A stretch of DNA of 64,000 nucleotides from an uncultured Bacteroides sp. (GTDB lineage: Bacteria > Bacteroidota > Bacteroidia > Cytophagales > Cyclobacteriaceae): positions 62,001 through 126,000 of the forward strand of contig CABHOV010000064.1 in assembly GCA_902168185.1 (NCBI GenBank), given 5' to 3'. Of the stretch, positions 1 through 9,463 are shown piece after piece. The notes under the pieces are model-generated. The model saw only the letters and a program-made list of their open reading frames with translations, was not told where the DNA came from and made no database searches. The position numbers and the translations under genes were made by a program. Every line of letters begins with the position of its first letter. The stretch's first letter is position 1.

Positions 1-334
1 CAGTGATGACGCTGCATTAAAAGCTATAAACGATGTAAGAAAGAGAGCTGGCTTACCAGATTTAACATCAATAACCAAAGATGATATATTAACGGAACGC
101 CGACATGAGTTTGCCTTTGAAGGCGACTACTGGTTTGACATTCAGCGGCAGGGATTTGATAAGGCCAGGGAGATAATAAGCAAACAAGAGAGAGGCTCGT
201 ATGACTTCAATGGTAAACTTCAAAGTGAAAAAATCATGTTAAGTTCTCCTGATCAAATGTTCCTGCCTATTCCGCAAACAGATTTATCAGCTAGCCCTAT
301 GCTAAGAGAGCCTGCTGTTCCATATTATCAATAA
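1..334 (+). CDS. SusD-like outer-membrane glycan-binding lipoprotein, 3' end only
   Basis: The reading frame is open from base 2 and stops at 334, giving about 110 C-terminal residues; the start lies left of the window. It reads AINDVRKRAGLPDL, then LTERRHEFAFEGDYWFDIQR and FLPIPQTDL, the conserved end of RagB/SusD proteins (the VR.RAG, ERR.EF..EG.R..D..R and FPIP.TE signatures). SusD proteins are surface lipoproteins that cap the SusC transporter and feed it oligosaccharides. What follows (TIG lipoprotein, two GH26 enzymes, a phosphomannose-isomerase cupin, an HTCS) indicates that this SusD belongs to a beta-mannan PUL whose SusC lies outside the window. Confidence 0.93.
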   Translation, partial: SDDAALKAINDVRKRAGLPDLTSITKDDILTERRHEFAFEGDYWFDIQRQGFDKAREIISKQERGSYDFNGKLQSEKIMLSSPDQMFLPIPQTDLSASPMLREPAVPYYQ

Positions 335-362
335 ACCTTTCTCGAAAGTTAAAATATCAACT

Positions 363-1424
363 ATGAAAAATTATCTGAATATAATATTCAAGATGGTGTT
401 GTTTGCAGGAGCATTGTACTTAACCTCCTGTAAAGACGATGAAGTCTCTCCATCTGTTGCGCAGATCTCACCAGAGTCTGCGGCTGCTAGATCTCTCTTG
501 ACTGTCACGGGCGCAGGCTTAAAAGACATCAAGAAAATTACATTTGAAAATGGAAGTGTTCCCACCAACTTTACTTCGACATTTAACACTGACGGGGCCA
601 TTCTTTTCAGAGTACCGGTTGATGCTGTGCCCGGCCAACAGAATATCATTTTTGAGAATGCTTCGGGTCAAACATTTACAGTGCCATTTACGGTTTTAGG
701 ATTGGCAACTATAAATGAAGTGTCAGACTATAACTTCAAGAAGGATACTGAAATTATACTGACGGGTAAAAACCTGGACGATGTAACGAAAGTTACTTTT
801 ACCGGGACGACTACAGAGCTTGAAGTCGTTAATAAAAGCGCGACAACACTCACGGTAAAATTTCCACAAGCTGATCCGGGTTTCTATGAATCTACCTTAA
901 CCATTACGAATGCTGCTGGCCCTGCGCCTACTACACAATCATTTGTAGCTATAGATAATGCTGTGCAATTATTTACAGATGATTATGGTATAAATCCTTC
1001 GGGTAATGCTTTCCAAAATGCATCATGGGGTCCTTCATCTATTAGTACAACGCAGTTTAAGTCAGGAACCGCTTCTTTGTCTTTGGGATATGCTAAAGGT
1101 AACTGGAGTCAGGATGGATTTGGTTGGGATAATATATCGAATGACGGTTATAAATATCTGTCGTTCTGGTTGAAAGGTGCATCAAAAGACTATACGCTTT
1201 ACGTATGGTCTTCGGCCCAGCCAGGAACCTTCAATACATTTGATGATTTTAAGAAAATTACTGTGCCCGCCAACGTATGGACGTACTATAAACTTCAGGT
1301 GAGCAGTTTGAAAATTTTTGGTGAAAATAATACTACAGCCTGGAACCAGATTGGATGGAGAATTCAGGGGCCGGATGATCAGGATGAAACCTTCTATATA
1401 GATGACGTGATCTTGGTAAAATAG
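363..1424 (+). CDS. IPT/TIG-domain surface glycan-binding lipoprotein of a mannan PUL
   Basis: 353 residues. The N-terminus is a lipoprotein signal ending LTSC with the lipidated Cys at 23, followed by KDDE, which resembles the Bacteroidota lipoprotein export signal and suggests display on the cell surface. Residues about 30-200 look like two IPT/TIG Ig-like folds (ITPESA-like opening, LTVTGAGL and IILTGKNL motifs). Residues about 205-353 form a beta-rich carbohydrate-binding-like module (SLSLGYAKGNW, LSFWLKGAS, FYIDDVILVK), typical of the surface glycan-binding protein that follows SusD. It starts 28 nt after susD and is presumably co-transcribed. No catalytic motif is visible. The role in binding mannan is inferred from position and fold. 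Confidence 0.85.
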   Translation: MKNYLNIIFKMVLFAGALYLTSCKDDEVSPSVAQISPESAAARSLLTVTGAGLKDIKKITFENGSVPTNFTSTFNTDGAILFRVPVDAVPGQQNIIFENASGQTFTVPFTVLGLATINEVSDYNFKKDTEIILTGKNLDDVTKVTFTGTTTELEVVNKSATTLTVKFPQADPGFYESTLTITNAAGPAPTTQSFVAIDNAVQLFTDDYGINPSGNAFQNASWGPSSISTTQFKSGTASLSLGYAKGNWSQDGFGWDNISNDGYKYLSFWLKGASKDYTLYVWSSAQPGTFNTFDDFKKITVPANVWTYYKLQVSSLKIFGENNTTAWNQIGWRIQGPDDQDETFYIDDVILVK

Positions 1425-1430
1425 ATTACC

Positions 1431-1463
1431 ATAAACCTGCAGGACTATGTTCTGCAGGTTTAT
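1431..1463 (+). terminator. 12-bp perfect hairpin after the TIG lipoprotein gene
   Basis: Arms 1431-1442 and 1452-1463 are exact reverse complements (ATAAACCTGCAG) around a 9-nt loop. It begins 7 bp after the stop codon. No long T tract follows, so it may be a terminator or an mRNA 3'-end stabilising structure that separates the susD part from the GH26 genes. Confidence 0.7.
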
Positions 1464-1657
1464 ACATATAGTTATCTTTCTCACTCTATATATAGCACTA
1501 TTGACAGAGAATTTGAGATTCATTGCATGTATCTTTAAACATATTATCGCACCTGAAGTGTTTGATTGTATCAACAGGTGTTGCAAGAAGTCAAATTATT
1601 TATGTGAATAGAGAGTATAGATTTTGTAAATATAGATGTTGAATTATTTTTTATAAG

Positions 1658-2875
1658 ATGAACAACAAATTAGCTATGGTTTGGGTAATCCCAATTTTTT
1701 TTTATTTTGCTTGTTCGAAAGACAAGGAAGCTGACGTTACGCCCCAACCTGAAAACCCAGCATCGCTAACCAAGCAAAATGTAGCAACGTATATGGTGGA
1801 CAAAAATGCGACAGTGGAAACAGTCGCCTTGTTCTATAATTTAAAAGTAATGGCTAAAACAAGTTTTGCTGTGGGCCAGCAAGACGCGTTTGACGGATTC
1901 TATAAAAATACCGGAGGTATATCTGATATAAAAAAGACAACCGGTAATGATCCTGCTTTATTAGGATCAGATTTTATGTTTATTACAGATAAGAATAATA
2001 CAGGTCAAAGCGATAATTGGTTTTTCCAACAGGAAGAAAAGATCATCAACAATGTTAAGCAAGCCTATAACAATGGGATGATAAATATTTTTTGCTGGCA
2101 CCTGCGTGAACCCTATAAGGAAGAATCATTTTATGTATCTGACATGACTGCTGATGCGAAAGCAAAAGCCTTCAAAAGTATTTTGCCAGGAGGAGCGAAT
2201 CATGAATGGTATAAAAAGAAATTAGATAAAGTTGCATCTGTTTTTAACAACCTGAAAGGAGCAAACGGAGAATTGATTCCAGTAATATTTAGACCATTCC
2301 ATGAGTATGATGGCAGTTGGTTCTGGTGGGGTGCTGAGTTTTGTACGGCCGATGAATATAAAACAGCATATCGCTTTACCGTTGATTATTTGAAAAATAC
2401 AAAAGGTGTACACAATGTTTTGTATGCTATGTCGCCAGATAATAGTTATGATACAAAGGATAAGTATCTAAGCCGATATCCGGGTGACGATTATGTTGAC
2501 ATTTTGGGTATGGATAACTATGGTGACTTAAGTGCAGGCAAAGGACAAGCAGGATCTGACCTCGCCAATAAAAAGTTAAAAATCATATCCGATTTGGCAA
2601 TTGAAAAAACAAAAATTGCAGCGATGTCTGAAACTGGCTACCAGATAACACCGTCCACTACACCCATAACAGGATGGTTTTCAAACTATGTATATAATGC
2701 TGTTACTGCAAATGACATTGAAGTAGCCTTTGTTATGTTTTGGGTTAATGGAGGCGATAATTATTTTGTTCCTGTACCTTCATCTTCAAATGCTTCTGAT
2801 TTTGTTGACTTTACCAATAAGCCAAAAGCATTATTGCAAAATGAATTACCGGATATGTACGTCATCCCAAATTGA
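1658..2875 (+). CDS. GH26 endo-beta-1,4-mannanase, lipoprotein
   Basis: 405 residues. The signal peptide ends FACS with lipid Cys 19, followed by KDKEAD, so it is a probable surface lipoprotein. The GH26 (beta/alpha)8 catalytic domain covers about residues 40-400. The acid/base Glu is E216 in FRPFHEYDGSWFWWG and the nucleophile is E325 in AAMSETGYQ; YPGDDYVDILGMDNY is the usual strand before the nucleophile. GH26 enzymes hydrolyse internal beta-1,4-mannosyl bonds of mannan, glucomannan and galactomannan with retention of configuration. A second GH26 follows, but an intrinsic terminator separates them. Surface location suggests that this enzyme makes the first cuts in the polymer; that division of labour is inference. 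Confidence 0.93.
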   Translation: MNNKLAMVWVIPIFFYFACSKDKEADVTPQPENPASLTKQNVATYMVDKNATVETVALFYNLKVMAKTSFAVGQQDAFDGFYKNTGGISDIKKTTGNDPALLGSDFMFITDKNNTGQSDNWFFQQEEKIINNVKQAYNNGMINIFCWHLREPYKEESFYVSDMTADAKAKAFKSILPGGANHEWYKKKLDKVASVFNNLKGANGELIPVIFRPFHEYDGSWFWWGAEFCTADEYKTAYRFTVDYLKNTKGVHNVLYAMSPDNSYDTKDKYLSRYPGDDYVDILGMDNYGDLSAGKGQAGSDLANKKLKIISDLAIEKTKIAAMSETGYQITPSTTPITGWFSNYVYNAVTANDIEVAFVMFWVNGGDNYFVPVPSSSNASDFVDFTNKPKALLQNELPDMYVIPN

Positions 2876-2984
2876 TAGTCCTTCTGTTCGTACCTCTGTT
2901 ATGAACAAGTAAAAATTAAAGTGTTTAACAGTTCCCTGACATTAGTCAGAAGTCATGCTTTAAATTAGCGATGCTTCTTTTTCG

Positions 2985-3016
2985 ATGCTATAGAGGTGCT
3001 ATAGCATTGTTTTTTA
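2985..3016 (+). terminator. Intrinsic terminator between the two GH26 genes
   Basis: Perfect 9-bp stem ATGCTATAG (2985-2993) and CTATAGCAT (2999-3007) with a 5-nt loop, followed by TGTTTTTTAG. Stem plus T tract is a classical Rho-independent terminator for the upstream GH26 gene. The next gene therefore either depends on read-through or has its own promoter in the 34 bp before its ATG at 3050. Confidence 0.85.
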
Positions 3017-3049
3017 GTATAATTGTTATAATAAAGTAGAATTAGGGCT

Positions 3050-4183
3050 ATGAAAGTAATATTGATTTGTTTGGCGTTGGTATCCGGTTCGTTGCTACTG
3101 TCAGCACAAGAGTTGATTGACAAGCGCGCTACGGAGCAAACAAAAACGCTTTATATAAACTTAAAAAAAATCTCCAGCCAGGGAATTCTCTTCGGCCATC
3201 AGGACAGTGACGCCTATGGCGTTCGATGGAAAGGACAACAAGGCCGGTCCGATGTGAAAGACGTGTGTGGTCAGTACCCTGCTATACATGGATGGGACAT
3301 TGGCAATCTCGGTAAAAAGAGCGATGGTCCCTATCAGAATAAACTGCATGAATGGATCCGGAATGTATATAAACGCGGTGGTATCAATACGGTATCATGG
3401 CATGTTGATAACCCTGTTACCAGACGTAACGCATGGGATACTGTGCAGGCAGTAAGTGAGATCTTGCCGGGCGGAAAAGAACATGCATACTTCCTTACAC
3501 AATTGGATGCTGTCGCAGAATTTTTGAAGAACTGCAAAGATGGAACTATAGATATACCAATTATATTCCGTCCTTATCATGAACACAATGGCAGTTGGTT
3601 CTGGTGGGGAAAGGGTGTGTGTTCTGAAAAGGACTATATAGCGCTGTGGAAATTTACGGTAACGTATCTGCGTGAAAAGAAAAATCTCCATAACATCATT
3701 TATGCATTCTCGCCCGACAGAAGCCGAATGAAATTAGAAGATGCGCAGAAATCATATCTATATGCATACCCGGGTGATGACTATGTTGACGTGTTAGGCC
3801 TCGATGACTATATGGATGTAGGCGTTACCTGGAACCGGAAATCAATATCAGAGCAACAGCAGGACTTTGTTACCGTGATGCGGACTATATCTACCCTTGC
3901 AAAAGAAAAAAATAAAGTAGCTGCGCTTACGGAAACAGGGTTGGAAGGAGTGACCAATTCGCAATGGTTCACGCAAGTTATACTCAACCCCTTAAAAGCA
4001 AACAGCGATATACAGGTTGCATATTTTATGGTATGGCGCAATGCGAGCGACAAGCATCACTATGCTCCCTATACCGGCCATGCTTCCGCCAAAGATTTTG
4101 TCACTTTTTTTGAAGACAAGTATTCGCTTTTCGAAGGCGACATTCAGAATATGTATCTGCCCGGTAAGCCTTTGTTGAAATGA
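3050..4183 (+). CDS. GH26 beta-mannanase, periplasmic (signal peptidase I type)
   Basis: 377 residues. The signal peptide ends LLLSAQ without a lipobox, so the mature enzyme should be soluble in the periplasm, unlike the preceding lipoprotein GH26. Catalytic residues are visible: acid/base E178 in FRPYHEHNGSWFWWG and nucleophile E295 in AALTETGLEG. ILFGHQDSDAYGV (about 46-58) is the typical GH26 N-terminal strand-1 motif, and YPGDDYVDVLGLDDY precedes the nucleophile. The expected role is cutting imported manno-oligosaccharides; it could be an exo-acting mannobiohydrolase rather than an endo-mannanase, which sequence alone does not settle. The cupin gene follows at 92 nt. Confidence 0.92.
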   Translation: MKVILICLALVSGSLLLSAQELIDKRATEQTKTLYINLKKISSQGILFGHQDSDAYGVRWKGQQGRSDVKDVCGQYPAIHGWDIGNLGKKSDGPYQNKLHEWIRNVYKRGGINTVSWHVDNPVTRRNAWDTVQAVSEILPGGKEHAYFLTQLDAVAEFLKNCKDGTIDIPIIFRPYHEHNGSWFWWGKGVCSEKDYIALWKFTVTYLREKKNLHNIIYAFSPDRSRMKLEDAQKSYLYAYPGDDYVDVLGLDDYMDVGVTWNRKSISEQQQDFVTVMRTISTLAKEKNKVAALTETGLEGVTNSQWFTQVILNPLKANSDIQVAYFMVWRNASDKHHYAPYTGHASAKDFVTFFEDKYSLFEGDIQNMYLPGKPLLK

Positions 4184-4274
4184 AGATTATATGAAAACAA
4201 AAGATGCAGTACGAAATTAATTTTCGATTGCCGATATTTCCGGCTGATTACATCTAATGTTTTAAATAACCCAC

Positions 4275-4787
4275 ATGGTAACTTTTTCAAACACAGACTC
4301 AAAGCAACAGATTTTCAACACCGTGCAATCCTACCTGGATCAATTGGGATTAAAGGTAGTGGCAAAGGATTTTGAACGCCCTTGGGGAGGCTTCTTTGTT
4401 ATTGATGAAACACAGGCACGGAAATTCGCCAGTCATTTTTTTCCTGGCATCGAAGTAAATGATCTGAAGATCAGCGAAAAGCTCAGTCCTAAAATTTTAA
4501 TGGTACAACCCGACAAGCGTTTGTCGTGGCAATATCATCACAGACGTGCAGAGATCTGGAAACTTGTAGCAGGAGAAGCTGGCGTTATTACCAGCGAGAC
4601 CGATAAAGAAGGTGAACTTCGCTCGCTTGAGATCGGAGAAATAATCCGGTTGAATTGCGGACAACGTCATAGGCTGGTAGGTTTAAAAGGATGGGGAATG
4701 ATCTCCGAGATCTGGCAACATACCGATGCAAATCATCCTTCCGATGAAGATGACATCGTGCGCGTGCAGGATGATTTCGGAAGATAA
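4275..4787 (+). CDS. Cupin of the mannose-6-phosphate isomerase (type II) family
   Basis: 170 residues, cytoplasmic, no signal peptide. The sequence follows the C-terminal cupin domain of type II phosphomannose isomerases: RPWGGFFVID (35-44), SWQYHHRRAEIW with metal-ligand-like H88, H89 and E93, GQRHRL with H132, and the terminal GEDDIVR-like EDDIVRVQDDFGR. These enzymes interconvert mannose-6-phosphate and fructose-6-phosphate. Here the cupin stands alone, without the nucleotidyltransferase domain seen in bifunctional forms. Placement after two mannanases fits entry of released mannose into glycolysis. The gap to the HTCS gene is 8 nt, so the two are probably translationally coupled. Substrate is inferred. 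Confidence 0.85.
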   Translation: MVTFSNTDSKQQIFNTVQSYLDQLGLKVVAKDFERPWGGFFVIDETQARKFASHFFPGIEVNDLKISEKLSPKILMVQPDKRLSWQYHHRRAEIWKLVAGEAGVITSETDKEGELRSLEIGEIIRLNCGQRHRLVGLKGWGMISEIWQHTDANHPSDEDDIVRVQDDFGR

Positions 4788-4795
4788 TATATAGC

Positions 4796-7700
4796 ATGTG
4801 TGATGTTCGGAGACGATATTGGACAGTAGTAATTCTTTTCTTTCTTGTAAGACTTGCTACTGCCCAACCGTCCGGACTTCCTGAAAAAGAAATCATCTTC
4901 GATCAGCTTCCCGAGAAGCTTGGACTGTCTCAAAGTTCAATCAATTGTATCCTCCAGGATCGCGAAGGTTTTTTGTGGATCGGCACATGGTCGGGCTTAC
5001 TCCGCTATGATGGCTACTCCACCGTTGTATACCATTCTGATAATGCTCCCAATAAAATAAAGAGTAACAAGATCTCCGCGATCTACGAAGATAGGCAAGG
5101 ATACTTGTGGGTGGGTACACACATGGGGGGGCTATTCCGCTATGATAAAAACAAAGATATATTTACACAGTTCAGTCACCACGAAGGTGATGCGAAAAGT
5201 CTTTCACACAACAATGTCAATTGTATAGGTGAAGATCAGTATGGGGAACTGTGGGTTGGTACAGAGAACGGACTAAATGTATTCGACTCCGAAAATAAAA
5301 ACTTCACATCTTTTTTTTCTACTCCCAATGACACCACTTCGCTTGCCCAAAATATAGTTACCGATATTTTTCTTTCTTCTTTAAAGGAACTATGGATCGC
5401 CACAGCAAATGGTTTGCAAAAAGTTTCAAAGGATGGTGCATCCTATAAATTTAAAACCTATAGATATACACTTGATCCTGCAAACCAATATCATCATAAT
5501 TATATTTACAAGATATGTGAGCTTCCCGCTAACGGAAAGCCTGCGATATGGTTCTGTACGATTCGCGGATTAAAGAAGTTGCAGGACGGTGTGATCACGA
5601 ATTACCAGGTTCCGGATAAACCCAGCAGCTTTAGTTTTATCCGCTCGATGTATGCTGTGAAAGGAACGCGTCCCTATATAATCACAGGTTCTGAGAAAGG
5701 GCTCAGTTTTTTCGATCCCGCTACAAATATATTTACAAAATTTCTGGATGATTTTGATCAGCGTGTAAACCTTTCGCACGGTACAGTAACTGCCCTATAC
5801 CTGGATCGCAGTGGCGTGTTTTGGGTGGGTACGAAAAAAGGTCTCAATAAATTTGATAGCTACTCGAAAGACTTTCAGTCTTTCAAAACAGCTTCCTTTG
5901 ATACAGGTAAGAATATTATAACCGGATTACAAAGTTCAACCGATCAGGGGTATTGGATTTCAACCATTGGCGGAGGACTCTATAAATTAAGAAGAGAAAA
6001 GTTTCAACGTGTCCGCATCATCGATCGTGATGACAATGACTTTGTGAATTTTATTCAGACAATATATACCGATACACGGGGCAATGTATGGCTGGGCACT
6101 GCTGGAGCAGGTGTTTATCGTTTTCACGAAGATGATGTTGAAGCTTCCACAGGGCTTGTAAAGAAGTTTGAACATTACGCTGCATTTTCTACTCCTTCTT
6201 TTAATAGTAACTATATCATGTCGCTGACAGAGGATAATATAGGCAACGTATGGGTTGGAACGTGGAGTGGAGGACTTTACAAGGTCACACCGGAAGGAAA
6301 GGTAAATTCCTATAGCGATGCATTGTTGCGTGAAGCTCCTCTTGTTGTGATGCACGCCGATCTTGCTGGCACACTTTGGGTTGGTACGCGCGGTAACGGA
6401 TTATATAAGATCAAACCAAAAGGCGACTCGTTGGACATTCGCCAATTCCACAGACACGATAGCATCAAGGGAAACCTTTCCAACAACTTTATCAATGCTA
6501 TATATGAAGACCATGCGGGGCTGTTATGGATTGGGACAGAAGGCGGACTAAACTCTTTTGACCGAAGAACAGAATTATTCAAATACTATAAAATTGAAGA
6601 AGGACCAAGCAGCGATGTCATCGTAAGTATATTGGAAGATGATTCCGGTAAACTCTGGTTAGCACATTGGGACGGACTCACCGTGATAGATCCTTTGGAT
6701 GCAAAGTTTGTAAAGCATTACGATCATCATGATCGCTTAGGGGGTGGCTTTTTTTATAACAACGTAAGCTATAAAGACGAAAAGGGTCGCTTGCTATTTG
6801 GCGGATCAGAAGGATTTAACATCATTGATCCAAATGCTGTGGTAACCAATCCTAATTTTCCGAAAGTTGTGATCAACGATTTCCTGATCTTCAACAAGTC
6901 TGTTCCAACCGGAAGTGAATTTGACGGACGCGTGATTCTCGACAAACCTTTGTCAGCTATAGATCAGGTTACTTTGAAATATAGCCAAAACTCTATATCA
7001 TTTGAGTTTACGGCACTCGACTATGCCGCTCCAGAGAAAACGCGGTACGCCTATATGCTGGAAGGTTTTGATAAAGACTGGAATTACACCGATGCTTCTA
7101 GGCGCTATGCAAGCTATACCAACCTGAACGAAGGCAAGTATACATTTAAAGTAAGGGCAGCCAACAGCGAAGGTGTGTGGGATGGAAACGTAAGCAGCGT
7201 AACGGTTGTAATCAATCCTCCATGGTGGAAAACCATGTGGGCAAGAGTTATATACTTTGTTTTGGCATTGGGAATGTTGCACCTCTTCCGCACACTCGTT
7301 TTGATGCGGGCGAACTTTAGACATGATCTCCGGCTCGAACGGTTACAGCGTGAAAACATGGAGCAGCTTAACTATGCCAAGTTGCAGTTCTTTACCAATA
7401 TATCGCATGAGTTCCGTACACCGCTTACACTCATTCTTGGTCCATCACAAAGTTTACTGGATAAAGGTGAGGGTGGGAAAGAAACACGCGACCAGCTATT
7501 GAATATAAATAACAATGCACAACGCTTGTTGCGCCTGGTCAACCAGTTGTTGGATTTTCGTAAAGCAGAATCCGGTAATCTGAAACTTGAAGTATCAGAA
7601 GGTAACATTGTCAAATTCATTAAAGAAGTTAAACTTTCGTTTGATACACTGGCAGAGCAGATGCGAATTGATTTTTTTCTATATGCTTCATCCAATATTA

Positions 7701-8959
7701 TCAAAGCATGGTTTGATCGCGACCAGTTCGAAAAGATCATGTTCAATCTTCTTTCAAATGCCTTTAAGCATACTCCGGAAGGAGGGAAAATCACCATGCA
7801 AATCGTGGAAGGACAGGATGAGATTTCCGTTACGGTAGAAGACAACGGTAAAGGAATCAAACGCGAACATTTTGATAGTATATTTCAAACATTCTTCAGT
7901 TACGATGAAGATAAGCATAACACTGGTACCGGTATAGGTCTCGCATTGGCGAAGAGCCTGGTGGATATGCATCACGGAAAATTGATGGTGCAAAGTGAAG
8001 AGAATTCATTTACACGGTTTGTAATAACGTTACCTAAAGGATCTGCGCACTTCGATGCAGCCGAGTTGCTGTCGGTGTCAAAAGATATTGAGAGTATGGA
8101 TCGTTATCCGGTACTCACACCACAGCCTTTATTTATACCCGGGAAAGATACCGAGCCCATTGCTGAAAATCTGAAAGACCTTCCGAAGTTGTTGGTGGTA
8201 GAAGACAATGATGAAGTACGTACCTATATCAGATCCATCTTTGACGGAACCTATATAGTTCTGCAGGCATCAGAAGGAAAAGAAGGGCTGGATATAGCCT
8301 TGGAAGAAATGCCGGACCTGGTGATCAGCGATGTGATGATGCCGGTGATGGATGGTATAACGTTGTGCACCCAACTGAAATCAAATGTAAAGACTTCACA
8401 TATACCCGTAATTCTGTTAACGGCAAGAACTTCACTAATCTTTAAAGTAGAAGGACTTGAGACTGGTGCCGATGACTATATAACAAAGCCATTCAATCCC
8501 AAAGTACTTCAACTGAAAGTTCGCAACCTGATGCGTATGCGTGAACTCATGCGCAAGATGTTTCGGGACAACGGAGTACTCACAATAGAGCCGAAGCGGG
8601 TAACGCTTACTTCTGCCGATGAAACATTTGTGCAGCAGGCACTGGAGAGTATCGAGAAAAATATGAGCAATCCTGATTATGCTGTTGACGATTTGGGGCG
8701 TGATGTAGGGATGAGTCGCACGCAGCTATACCGTAAGCTTAAAGCGCTCACCGGACAATCTGCCAATGAATTCATTCGGGTTATTCGCCTGAAGCGTGCA
8801 GCACAATTGCTCGAGCAAAATCAACTTACCATAGCCGAAGTTACATATGAGGTAGGATTTACCGATTTGAAATACTTCCGTGAGTGCTTTAAGAAACTCT
8901 TCGGAGTTACACCTTCCGAGTTCGTTCAGAGAACAAGTGACGATTATCAGTTAGAATGA
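4796..8959 (+). CDS. Hybrid two-component system (HTCS) regulator, mannan PUL
   Basis: 1387 residues. A short signal peptide (about 1-24) is followed by a periplasmic sensor of repeated two-component-regulator propeller blades (about 35-720, recurring LWIGT/LWVGT), a Y_Y_Y domain (about 740-805, RYAYMLEGFDKDWNY), one TM helix (about 808-835), a HisKA domain with phospho-acceptor H871 in NISHEFRTP, an HATPase domain (NLLSNAFKHT, GTGIGLALAKSL), a receiver with D1179 in VISDVMMPVMDG, and a C-terminal AraC HTH (about 1285-1380). HTCS proteins sense an oligosaccharide in the periplasm and activate their PUL from the inner membrane. It sits at the 3' end of the mannan operon, so a manno-oligosaccharide is the inferred ligand. 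Confidence 0.95.
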   Translation: MCDVRRRYWTVVILFFLVRLATAQPSGLPEKEIIFDQLPEKLGLSQSSINCILQDREGFLWIGTWSGLLRYDGYSTVVYHSDNAPNKIKSNKISAIYEDRQGYLWVGTHMGGLFRYDKNKDIFTQFSHHEGDAKSLSHNNVNCIGEDQYGELWVGTENGLNVFDSENKNFTSFFSTPNDTTSLAQNIVTDIFLSSLKELWIATANGLQKVSKDGASYKFKTYRYTLDPANQYHHNYIYKICELPANGKPAIWFCTIRGLKKLQDGVITNYQVPDKPSSFSFIRSMYAVKGTRPYIITGSEKGLSFFDPATNIFTKFLDDFDQRVNLSHGTVTALYLDRSGVFWVGTKKGLNKFDSYSKDFQSFKTASFDTGKNIITGLQSSTDQGYWISTIGGGLYKLRREKFQRVRIIDRDDNDFVNFIQTIYTDTRGNVWLGTAGAGVYRFHEDDVEASTGLVKKFEHYAAFSTPSFNSNYIMSLTEDNIGNVWVGTWSGGLYKVTPEGKVNSYSDALLREAPLVVMHADLAGTLWVGTRGNGLYKIKPKGDSLDIRQFHRHDSIKGNLSNNFINAIYEDHAGLLWIGTEGGLNSFDRRTELFKYYKIEEGPSSDVIVSILEDDSGKLWLAHWDGLTVIDPLDAKFVKHYDHHDRLGGGFFYNNVSYKDEKGRLLFGGSEGFNIIDPNAVVTNPNFPKVVINDFLIFNKSVPTGSEFDGRVILDKPLSAIDQVTLKYSQNSISFEFTALDYAAPEKTRYAYMLEGFDKDWNYTDASRRYASYTNLNEGKYTFKVRAANSEGVWDGNVSSVTVVINPPWWKTMWARVIYFVLALGMLHLFRTLVLMRANFRHDLRLERLQRENMEQLNYAKLQFFTNISHEFRTPLTLILGPSQSLLDKGEGGKETRDQLLNINNNAQRLLRLVNQLLDFRKAESGNLKLEVSEGNIVKFIKEVKLSFDTLAEQMRIDFFLYASSNIIKAWFDRDQFEKIMFNLLSNAFKHTPEGGKITMQIVEGQDEISVTVEDNGKGIKREHFDSIFQTFFSYDEDKHNTGTGIGLALAKSLVDMHHGKLMVQSEENSFTRFVITLPKGSAHFDAAELLSVSKDIESMDRYPVLTPQPLFIPGKDTEPIAENLKDLPKLLVVEDNDEVRTYIRSIFDGTYIVLQASEGKEGLDIALEEMPDLVISDVMMPVMDGITLCTQLKSNVKTSHIPVILLTARTSLIFKVEGLETGADDYITKPFNPKVLQLKVRNLMRMRELMRKMFRDNGVLTIEPKRVTLTSADETFVQQALESIEKNMSNPDYAVDDLGRDVGMSRTQLYRKLKALTGQSANEFIRVIRLKRAAQLLEQNQLTIAEVTYEVGFTDLKYFRECFKKLFGVTPSEFVQRTSDDYQLE

Positions 8960-8982
8960 CGTTACCCTTATAATTTATATAC

Positions 8983-9462
8983 TTACGGATCATACCGCGT
9001 CATGGTCTGAAAAGATGAATCGCTATAAGTGAAAACAAAAATCCCGGTTATATACGATCCTTCTATTTTTGTCCTTCCTATTTTTTGGTTATAAACAGGC
9101 TTATGGCTAAACCAGATCTTCGTTGAATCCGGACTAAAGAATATAACATCCAAATTATCAAAACCTGCGGCACGCATTTCCTGGATTGATCTTACAGCAG
9201 CTTCGCCAGAGTTGCTTAATTCCCACATACTTGAAGGGAAGGCGCGCCTGTCTTCACGATAATTTTTAAGCGCATCTCTGAATTTTATACTTGGCGTGAT
9301 ATGGCTTTTAGCTTTTTTGATTCCATTGGGTATAGATATTCCTGCTTCACTATCGCGTACTTTGGTATGTGCAGTATAATCATACTTATAGAAGCCGAGT
9401 AATGTGCAGCCTTGAATGATTTGTATCGCTATAAGTACGTATATAAGATTAATCAAACGCAT
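8983..9462 (-). CDS. Hypothetical small lipoprotein
   Basis: No family recognised. I place the start at the ATG at 9462, one nucleotide after the stop codon of the upstream gene, because it gives a clean lipoprotein signal (MRLINLIYVLIAIQIIQGC). The frame extends back to 9483, which would overlap the upstream gene. The mature part is mixed polar with no transmembrane segment. The tight junction means that the two genes are translated as a pair. It converges on the end of the HTCS gene with a 23-bp gap and no evident terminator. Confidence 0.7.
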   Translation of the reverse strand: MRLINLIYVLIAIQIIQGCTLLGFYKYDYTAHTKVRDSEAGISIPNGIKKAKSHITPSIKFRDALKNYREDRRAFPSSMWELSNSGEAAVRSIQEMRAAGFDNLDVIFFSPDSTKIWFSHKPVYNQKIGRTKIEGSYITGIFVFTYSDSSFQTMTRYDP

Positions 9463-9463
9463 A

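Noticed and set aside
1182-1586. Open frame of 134 codons on the minus strand
   Set aside because: It overlaps the end of the TIG lipoprotein gene and a hairpin and has no recognisable family or signal.
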